Below, in pieces: positions 58,289-64,000 of a DNA stretch of 64,000 bases. The first letter of the stretch is position 1; each line of letters begins with the position of its first letter. The DNA lies in NCBI RefSeq assembly GCF_900104175.1, contig NZ_FNIX01000018.1, forward strand, positions 62,001-126,000, written 5' to 3'. The stretch is from Lentzea jiangxiensis. GTDB taxonomy: Bacteria > Actinomycetota > Actinomycetes > Mycobacteriales > Pseudonocardiaceae. The position numbers and the translations under genes were made by a program. The notes under the pieces are model-generated. The model saw only the letters and a list, made by a program, of their open reading frames with translations, had not been told where the DNA came from and ran no database searches.

Positions 58289-59287
58289 TCAGTGCGCTAC
58301 CGCGAAGGCTGTCGACACCTCGGCGCCGTAGCGGCCTGTGTCGAGCGACCACATCAAGAAGCCGTTGACCCATTGGCGCAATCCCTGCGCACACCGCTCG
58401 ACGGCCTGCCGCGTCCCGGCGGGGAGATCTTCCCCGGCCAACATCGCAGGTACTGCCGCCTCGGCCAGGTCGAAGTCCGCTATGCGCCCTCGGATCCGCA
58501 CCGCGACGTCTTCCATCGCCTCCGTCCGGTTGAGCGAGGCGGCGTGCTGCACGACGAGCACGAGGTTGCTCACCTCGCCTCGGACCTCCTCCTTGCTGAG
58601 CGACAACATGTCGTTCTGCCAGGCTCCGACGTCGGTCGCGCCGTCCAGCAGCATCTGGTACTCGGTCGAGCGGTGCACGGCTTCCGGCAGGTCGGCGCGC
58701 TCGACCAGCTCGAGCAGGTCGCAGAAGAGGTACATTCCCGCGTTCAGCCTGCGGGTGCTGATGAAATCGTCCACGCCGGGCAGGTTGTCCCGCTGGTAGT
58801 AGGTCTCCCGGCGGAACCCGGCCAGCAGCTTGGCGATGTGGTCGACGATGCGGGTCCGCATCCTCGACGAGGTGCGGGCGAAGGTGCGGGCGCACAGATC
58901 CCTTGTGGCACGTACGAGCGGATCGGGCTCCACCTCCGGCATCGTGCCGTCGACGGCGGCGCTGATGCGGCGCGCGAACGACTGCCATTGGGTCCCGCCG
59001 TGGTGGAGGTGGTGCGCGTGGCGGTCGTCCAACGCGAAGATCCAGACCAGCCACTCGGTGCAGAGCAGCAGGTCGTCGATCGACGCCTCCGAAAACGTGT
59101 ACGCCGCACACCGGCCGTAGCCCATCCGCACGATCGCTCGTTCCGAGGCCTCACCCTCGATCAAGCGCATCTGCTTTGCCCAGCTGACTGCGTGCTGCTC
59201 GGCCGTGTCGACGCCAGGGTTGACCACAGGCGGCCATGGGTGCTGGAAGGTCGGGATCGGCGTTTTCGGAAGCGCGAATCCAGTCAT
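58289..59287 (-). CDS. Class I terpene synthase
   Basis: This 332-residue bacterial terpene cyclase has the Asp-rich motif starting Asp87-Asp88 (FALDDRHA), the NSE triad Asn225, Ser229 and Glu233 in NDMLSLSKE, the sensor Arg near 179-180 (STRRLNAG) and the terminal Arg-Tyr pair (TGRYG). Length and motif order fit sesquiterpene or related cyclases. The Asp-rich motif is DDRHA rather than the DDxxD form. It is followed on the same strand, upstream, by a P450 with a one-base gap, so the product is probably oxidised by it. Confidence 0.92.
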   Translation of the reverse strand: MTGFALPKTPIPTFQHPWPPVVNPGVDTAEQHAVSWAKQMRLIEGEASERAIVRMGYGRCAAYTFSEASIDDLLLCTEWLVWIFALDDRHAHHLHHGGTQWQSFARRISAAVDGTMPEVEPDPLVRATRDLCARTFARTSSRMRTRIVDHIAKLLAGFRRETYYQRDNLPGVDDFISTRRLNAGMYLFCDLLELVERADLPEAVHRSTEYQMLLDGATDVGAWQNDMLSLSKEEVRGEVSNLVLVVQHAASLNRTEAMEDVAVRIRGRIADFDLAEAAVPAMLAGEDLPAGTRQAVERCAQGLRQWVNGFLMWSLDTGRYGAEVSTAFAVAH

Positions 59288-59288
59288 C

Positions 59289-60662
59289 TCACACCTGTGC
59301 CGTTCGCTCGGAAGTGTCGTTTCTGCTGGTGCTGTCGCGCGCCGCCACGCGCAGCCGCAACATGCGCGGCTTCATCACGGCGGACAACACGGGCCGCAAG
59401 TCCCGGTCGGGCGTGGATGTCACACGCCAGCGGGCGAGCACGGAAGCCAGCACGATGATCGCCTCCGCCATGGCGAAGTTGTCCCCGATGCACTTGCGAG
59501 GTCCGCCGCCGAACGGGATGTAGGTGTCGTTCCGCGTGGTCGAGGCCCCGTCCCACCGGCTGGGGTCGAACCGCTCCGGGTCGACGTGCAGATCTTCGCG
59601 GTGATGCAGCAGGTGATGGCTGTAGACCACGGTGGTGCCGGCCGGAATGTGATAGCCACCGAGTTCGACGTCGGTGCGCGTGATCCGGGTGAAGATCCAG
59701 CTGGGCGATCGCAGCCGCAACGTTTCGATGATGACCTGTTCGGTCAGCTCCAACTCCGGCAGGTGCTCGTACCGAACCGGTCCGGCGCCGACGACACGGT
59801 CTACCTCTTCCTGCACCCGGCGCTGGATGTCCGGCTGAGTGACCAGCTCGTTGAGTGCCCACGCCAAGGTGCTCGCGACCGTTTCCGAGCCGGTGATGAA
59901 GAACGTCACCGCCTGGTCGGCGATCTCGACGTCGCTGAATCGGCTGTCGTCGACGTCCTGGGACTGCAACAGCAAGGACAACAGGTCGTCGACGTCGTCT
60001 CCGCTCCTGCGGCGAGCCTCGACCACGGCACGCGCCATCCCGCGAAGCCGGGCAATCGCCTCGTAGTGGCGGCGCTTTCCCCTGGTGGGCAACCGGTCGA
60101 ACAACGGCGGGCTGAACATGCGCCGCCCCACGCCGTTCACCACGTGACGGATGTCGGCGACCGCCTGATCCACCACGCCGGGGAGCAACGCGTCGGAGAA
60201 CATGGTGACCAGCATCACCCTGGTGCTGATCTGCATCATCTCGGGGAGCACGTCGATCGCCTGGCCGTCGCGCCACCCGCCGACCACCGCATCCGCTTGG
60301 TCCACCATCACCTCTGCGTAGCCGGGCAACCGGCTCTGGTGGAACGCGGGTTGCACAAGGCGACGCTGGCGACGGTGGTGGTCGTAGGGGCAGGTAGCGA
60401 CACCGTCGCCCACCACCTCGCGGGCGCGCTCGTTCAAGAACCCGCCCTTGTCGAAAACCTTGTCGTTGCGCAGCACTTGAGTGGTCAGGCTTGGATCGCA
60501 CACCACGACGACGTCGGTGAGACCCGCCCGCAGACGCACCACGTCGCCGTATTGCACCAATGATGACAACGTGGATAGCGGTTTCCTGACAAGTTGTGCC
60601 AGGTGCCCGAGCACAGGTAGCGGATGGGGCGCCACAGGGATGGATTCAAATGCTTTGACCAT
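59289..60662 (-). CDS. Cytochrome P450 paired with the terpene synthase
   Basis: This 457-residue P450 has the I-helix FFITGSETVAST, the ExxR motif ETLRLRSP and the heme loop PFGGGPRKCIGD with its Cys. The heme-loop form with R-K-C-I-G resembles pentalenene oxygenase (PtlI) and other P450s that work on terpenes. No membrane anchor is seen. ATG 60662 is chosen as it precedes AFESIPVAPHPLP; the frame extends to 60686. The stop is one base from the terpene synthase ATG, so the two form a terpene biosynthesis operon. Redox partners are not in the window. Confidence 0.93.
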   Translation of the reverse strand: MVKAFESIPVAPHPLPVLGHLAQLVRKPLSTLSSLVQYGDVVRLRAGLTDVVVVCDPSLTTQVLRNDKVFDKGGFLNERAREVVGDGVATCPYDHHRRQRRLVQPAFHQSRLPGYAEVMVDQADAVVGGWRDGQAIDVLPEMMQISTRVMLVTMFSDALLPGVVDQAVADIRHVVNGVGRRMFSPPLFDRLPTRGKRRHYEAIARLRGMARAVVEARRRSGDDVDDLLSLLLQSQDVDDSRFSDVEIADQAVTFFITGSETVASTLAWALNELVTQPDIQRRVQEEVDRVVGAGPVRYEHLPELELTEQVIIETLRLRSPSWIFTRITRTDVELGGYHIPAGTTVVYSHHLLHHREDLHVDPERFDPSRWDGASTTRNDTYIPFGGGPRKCIGDNFAMAEAIIVLASVLARWRVTSTPDRDLRPVLSAVMKPRMLRLRVAARDSTSRNDTSERTAQV

Positions 60663-61066
60663 GTCGCTCCACACGAATAGGACCAAGTTGTCGGATCAAC
60701 GGACCGGATCGAGACGTAGCAGTAAGCCAACGGCGGACGTTCAACCAAGCGGAAGGAGTTCAACGCCTCCGTGGGCGACTTGGTACTCGATTGATAGCCG
60801 GTCGCACACCGAGGAAGAAGAGCAAGTTCCGCGACCCGGAACAACGCGACCACAGAACTTGCGCAGCATCTCGCGACTGAACGGGCAGTCCGGCAAGAAA
60901 CTCGAGCCGCGGCGGTATGCGGCTGCGCAGGGCGACCTCAACGGCTCTGTCGACGCCAGCGGCTACCGGTTCCGCCTGCTCTGCCTGACAAGGGTCCGGC
61001 CTTGCACGCGTACAGCGTTGACGTGGTGCGGCTACAGCGCCGAGATGTCAGGCCTTCGGCTCGATG
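60663..61066. other. Intergenic region between P450 operon and LysR gene
   Basis: I see no gene in these 404 bases. They must hold the promoter of the P450/terpene synthase operon. No operator or terminator with a good stem was evident. Confidence 0.35.
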
Positions 61067-61987
61067 TCAGCGTTGTTCCGAGGTCCCCGAGGCGAGCTGG
61101 TCCGCGATGTCGCAGGGTATCTGCAGGCCTCTGTCGCGGAGGTCGTCGATCAGCTGCGTGGTGAGAGGGTCCTGGGGGCCGGTGGTGAGGGTGACCAGGT
61201 GGCGTGTCCAGCGGGGGTCGAAGGGGCGGACCGCGCCGGTGAAGCCCGCGGTGATCGCGCTGACAGGCACCACTGAGACGCCCAGGCCCGCTGCCGCCAG
61301 CTGAGGTGCGTGCGTTGTCACGGCGGTGCGTGCCACCACCGACCCCCTCACACTGAAGCCGAGGCGGCTCTCGATCCACGGGCCGAGATTGTTCTCCGCG
61401 GTGAACTGCACGAATGACTGGTCGCGCAGGTCGTCCTGCCGGATGGCGCGCCGCGAGGCCAGTGGATGTCGAGCGGGCAGCGCCACCACGATTTCCTCTT
61501 CGGCGACCGTGGTCTTGTCGAAGTTCGTGTTGCCGAGGTCGGGAATCAGCAGCAGGTCGGCCTCGCCGGACTCCAGCGCGGCGAAGGCGGACTGCGGGTC
61601 CGTGCTTTCGCGGAACGCGATGGTCACGTCGGGACGTTCGGCGTTCCAGCGGGTCAGCACCGGCGCCAGCATCGCCACCGTGAGACTTTGCGCGCACACC
61701 ACACGAACGGTGCCTCCGACGCCCTCACCTGCCGCGCGGGCGAGGCGGATCGCGTCGTCGGCGGCGGCCACGGCCCGGCGGGCCTCCGGCAGCGCGGCGC
61801 GTCCGGCGGCCGTGAGACGGACTCCGCGGCGGTCGCGGATCAGCAGCGCGGTGCGGGCTTCCCGTTCCAGGGCGACCAGTTGGTGCGAGATCGCCGGCTG
61901 CGAGAGGTGCAGGTGCTGCGCCGCGCGCGTCACCGAGCCCAGGTCAGCGGTCGCGACCAGGCACTCCAGCGCACGCAGAGTTGGCAT
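61067..61987 (-). CDS. LysR-type transcriptional regulator
   Basis: This 306-residue LTTR has an N-terminal winged HTH (LRALECLVATADLGSVTRAA, then LSQPAISHQLVALE) and an effector-binding domain starting GTVRVVCAQSLTVAMLAPVL. It starts ATG 61987. An interrupted inverted repeat of the LysR type lies just upstream (61988-62022). The gene's right neighbour is a non-coding stretch and then a sigma factor, so its target is not obvious; it could regulate the P450/terpene genes or something now lost. Confidence 0.92.
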   Translation of the reverse strand: MPTLRALECLVATADLGSVTRAAQHLHLSQPAISHQLVALEREARTALLIRDRRGVRLTAAGRAALPEARRAVAAADDAIRLARAAGEGVGGTVRVVCAQSLTVAMLAPVLTRWNAERPDVTIAFRESTDPQSAFAALESGEADLLLIPDLGNTNFDKTTVAEEEIVVALPARHPLASRRAIRQDDLRDQSFVQFTAENNLGPWIESRLGFSVRGSVVARTAVTTHAPQLAAAGLGVSVVPVSAITAGFTGAVRPFDPRWTRHLVTLTTGPQDPLTTQLIDDLRDRGLQIPCDIADQLASGTSEQR

Positions 61988-62022
61988 AGATCGAATTTAT
62001 CACTGACCCAGATTATATCGAT
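61988..62022. promoter_or_regulatory. LysR-type inverted repeat upstream of the LysR gene
   Basis: GATCGAATTTATC (61989-62001) and GATTATATCGATC (62011-62023) pair at 10 of 13 positions. The A/T-rich core and position directly at the LysR start fit autoregulation. Confidence 0.5.
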
Positions 62023-62030
62023 CCTGTGCC

Positions 62031-62057
62031 GGGAAACGTTGCGGCATCCTGTTCGTT
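62031..62057 (+). promoter_or_regulatory. ECF-type promoter-like sequence
   Basis: GGGAAAC (62031-62037) and CGTT (62054-62057) are 16 bases apart, matching the ECF pattern GGAAC-N16/17-CGTT. The nearest supported gene downstream is the sigma factor 650 bases away, so a link is uncertain. Confidence 0.35.
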
Positions 62058-62590
62058 GCACCTGACGTGTCATCAGCATTCGTCCCGTCGGGTCCGGCTT
62101 CAGCGGCGGCGCATTGATTCGCCGCCTCGCCGTCAAGCGCCCAGGCGCTCACCACCGCCCGAGGAAGCCGGTGACTCAATGATCAGCATTGTCGGTTGCG
62201 GCACCGCGCGCAGTTTCGCCGATCCCGTGACATTTCCCGGTACTTCCACCGCCGAAGAGATCGCGAAGGTCCCGCCTGCGAGCACTCGTGCAGTCATCGC
62301 AGTAGAGCAGTCGATGATCGGAAAATCCTGGCCAGTACGTCAGAAGGGTCTGAAGTTTTGCGACCGCCGCTTGTTGGGTCAGGTGGCGCGGCTCACTGTC
62401 TTTTGGGACACGAAGTCGGTGTCAGCCACCACCGCAGCCGGAGGCCTCGATGCGACGTGACCGCCTGACGAGCGCCGCCGTCGGTTCCCCGCGCTTCAGG
62501 TCGTCGTCAGCAAACCGGTCGCCCATGCCGCCGGACGACCGGTGGCGGCAGGCGGGCCCCTTCCCTGTCGGGCCAGGGAGGACTTCACAC
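62058..62590 (+). other. Stretch without a supported gene upstream of the sigma factor
   Basis: The best open frame (ATG 62179-62460, 93 codons, GAGGAAG upstream) has third-position GC of only about 60%, well below real genes here, and no motif. It may be a decayed gene. Confidence 0.3.
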
Positions 62591-62620
62591 CTTCCGCGGG
62601 CTCGACCAGGCCCGCGGAAG
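62591..62620. terminator. Hairpin upstream of the sigma-factor gene
   Basis: CTTCCGCGGGC (62591-62601) pairs perfectly with GCCCGCGGAAG (62610-62620) around an 8-base loop. It can terminate transcription from the left before the sigma-factor gene. Confidence 0.55.
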
Positions 62621-62704
62621 ATCGATGTCGCCTGACTGAAACGACCCGCCCGTTCGATCACCGGCCACCACAGCGGTCGAAGACGCGACCAAACGGACAA
62701 ACTC

Positions 62705-63469
62705 ATGTGCTCAACGGAAATCACCTCCGTGTCGACCGCCCCGCGAACAACACTGCCCGTCACGACCGAGGACATCGCCCACTTCCAGACCGTCCGTCCG
62801 CACCTCTTCCAGATCGCCTACCGGATGCTCGGCCGAGTCGCGGACGCCGAGGACGTCGTGCAGGAAGCATGGCTCCGTTGGCAGGGCACCGACCGCGCAC
62901 TGGTCCGCGACCGGAACGCCTACCTCGTGAGGATCACGACGCGGCTCACGCTCAACCTGCTGGACTCGGCACGCGCACGTCGGGAGATCCCGGTCGACAG
63001 CCAGTTTCCCGAACAGCTCGTCGCCTCCGACGTTCCGGTGCCCGCGGCGGAGGATCCCGCGGTCGTCTCCGAACGGGCAGCGGATCTCGAGCCCGCCATC
63101 TCGCTCCTGCTCCAGCGGTTGTCCCCGATGGAACGTGCCGTCTTCGTGCTGAGGGAGGCCTTCGAATACCCCTTCCGCGACATCGCCGAAGCGCTGCGGA
63201 CGAACGAGGCCCACGCGCGTCAACTCGGGCGGCGTGCTCGCGAACGCATGTGCGTGCAACAACAGCACAAGACCGCTGGCCGGCTTGCCGACGAGAGGTT
63301 GCTGACCGCCTTCCTGCACGCTGCCCAAGCGGGTGCGATGGCGCAGATCGAACAAGTGCTCACAGATGACACCCTTGTGCATACGAGGGAGCGCCGGAGG
63401 CCGCTCGCCACCCACCGTGCTCGTCATCGCAGGAGGACGAACGACAACCCGAAAAGTTCTGAAGGATGA
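62705..63469 (+). CDS. ECF41/SigJ-like sigma factor with truncated C-terminal domain
   Basis: This 254-residue protein has sigma region 2 (IAYRMLGRVADAEDVVQEAWL) and region 4 (LSPMERAVFVLREAFEYPFR, ALRTNEAHARQLGRRAR). These are ECF41/SigJ features; family members normally continue into a SnoaL-like domain with a D-G-G-G motif that modulates activity. Here that part begins (LLTAFLHAAQAGAMAQIEQVLTDD, given as two blocks of about 24 residues) but breaks after LTDDTLVHT into a basic, non-conserved tail (RERRRPLATHRARHRRR). The usual inter-region WLPEP motif is also replaced by QFPEQL. The protein is likely altered in regulation, or is a decaying gene. Confidence 0.8.
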   Translation: MCSTEITSVSTAPRTTLPVTTEDIAHFQTVRPHLFQIAYRMLGRVADAEDVVQEAWLRWQGTDRALVRDRNAYLVRITTRLTLNLLDSARARREIPVDSQFPEQLVASDVPVPAAEDPAVVSERAADLEPAISLLLQRLSPMERAVFVLREAFEYPFRDIAEALRTNEAHARQLGRRARERMCVQQQHKTAGRLADERLLTAFLHAAQAGAMAQIEQVLTDDTLVHTRERRRPLATHRARHRRRTNDNPKSSEG

Positions 63470-64000
63470 CCGCGGCGTGCACCTCTGTTCTCCACATCGG
63501 CCGGCGGTCGGCTGCCCGGTGAGCACTTGTGGGGCCTCGTTTCACCCCACGCCGCGGAGTCGCCGCCGAGTCCCATGATCATGTGACCCCGCAACGTCCG
63601 GGAACAGTTGCCGGCTTCCGGTCTGCCGACGTTTGCGGTGCGTGGCATGTGGTTCGCACGCTGACGCCCTGTTGCGCCGGCCGTCCACGGTGGCCCCACA
63701 CGAGTCACCCGAACCCTGCCAGGGCACAAGTCCGTGCGGCCCTTCAACGCGACTTCGTCCGACGATGCGACGAAGAGAGCGCACAGTTCGTGGCCGACAA
63801 TCCCGGTAAAAGTCCCTGTCGTTGGAACAACACCTGGTCCTGCTGTCGCGGCTGAGCAACGCTGTGTCGACACCGACCGCGAACGTCTTGAAGGAGACAC
63901 CACCCGGAGAAGTCCGCTTGTGAGCGGACCGCCCCGATCGCCACCGGTTCCAGTTCCCCGAACGGACCGGTGGGTTGGTTCGCCACCGCGTCAACGCACT
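63470..64000. other. Terminal region without a supported gene
   Basis: These 531 bases have several overlapping open frames on the minus strand (for example 63542-63994), none with a steady codon bias. The last 80 bases (minus strand MANQPTGPFGELEPVAIGAV) look coding-like and then shift frame near 63905. A decayed or edge-truncated gene is possible; I cannot support one. Confidence 0.3.

Noticed and set aside
62179..62460. 93-codon frame with a Shine-Dalgarno-like GAGGAAG
   Set aside because: Third-position GC is far below that of the neighbours and no homology signal is recognisable.
63542..63994. Minus-strand frame at the right edge, possibly a transposase remnant
   Set aside because: No DDE or other transposase motif and no inverted repeats could be identified.

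Overview
The window is about 70% G+C, with GTG starts, ATGA/GTGA overlaps and strong third-position G/C. Together with IdeR-type iron control, SARP and LuxR regulators, many TetR regulators and Streptomyces-like stress signalling, this suggests a filamentous actinomycete, most likely of the Pseudonocardiaceae (Lentzea/Saccharothrix/Amycolatopsis type). That placement is an inference from gene content. I found no tRNA, rRNA, CRISPR array or complete insertion sequence. Coding is dense up to about 56 kb. After that the sequence holds more gaps, relics and lower third-position GC.

Layout. 1-12 kb: the 5' part of a LuxR-type ATPase regulator; a secreted polyester hydrolase of the cutinase/PET-hydrolase family; a flavin monooxygenase with a divergent TetR repressor and two palindromic operators; an MFS exporter with a frameshift; a WYL regulator facing ridA; a lipoprotein; a small GlsB/YeaQ membrane protein; and a large secreted beta-propeller protein. 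12-18 kb: a relic of a second WYL regulator, an SNF2 helicase, a membrane protein with a soluble Rossmann-like domain, a TetR/ketopantoate-reductase-type pair with a clear promoter and operators, and a PaaX regulator. 18-29 kb: a five-gene acyl-CoA-type catabolic operon (SDR, amidohydrolase, MaoC hydratase, MHS-type transporter, acyl-CoA synthetase), a TetR/SDR pair, a large SARP-ATPase regulator and a haloacetate-dehalogenase-like enzyme.

28.7-41.4 kb is an envelope and signalling block. Its most interesting part is a tightly packed four-gene operon (33497 down to 30160). It encodes two YtkA/FixH-like exported proteins, a polytopic membrane protein with two tandem D-x3-H-x12/13-H motifs, and a small exported cupredoxin-like protein. 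One of the two motifs has the same spacing as the copper ligands of PmoC, and the small protein carries a PmoB-like H-x-E-K-x-Q-A string. I infer a distant, apparently uncharacterised relative of the copper membrane monooxygenases, or another membrane copper enzyme. A histidine kinase/response regulator pair faces it. A second NarL-type system with two sensor proteins, one of them degenerate, and a VanZ-VanR-VanS-like trio follow.

41.3-48 kb is an iron-responsive operon. An IdeR/DtxR-type box precedes ferric-iron ABC transporter genes, which are translationally coupled to an 815-residue adenylation-carrier-acyltransferase-3 fusion and then a GrpB-like gene. 48.5-52.9 kb is a partner-switching stress module: GAF-PP2C phosphatase and RsbW-like kinase on one strand; RsbQ-like hydrolase, PAS-PP2C (RsbP-like) and STAS protein on the other. 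53.7-55.8 kb holds an alcohol dehydrogenase-SDR pair.

56.6-60.7 kb is a small natural-product locus: a carrier protein, a decayed P450 and a KAS III-like enzyme with Ser in place of the catalytic Cys, converging on a terpene synthase-P450 pair. The window ends with a LysR regulator, a truncated ECF41/SigJ-like sigma factor and about 0.5 kb without a convincing gene.
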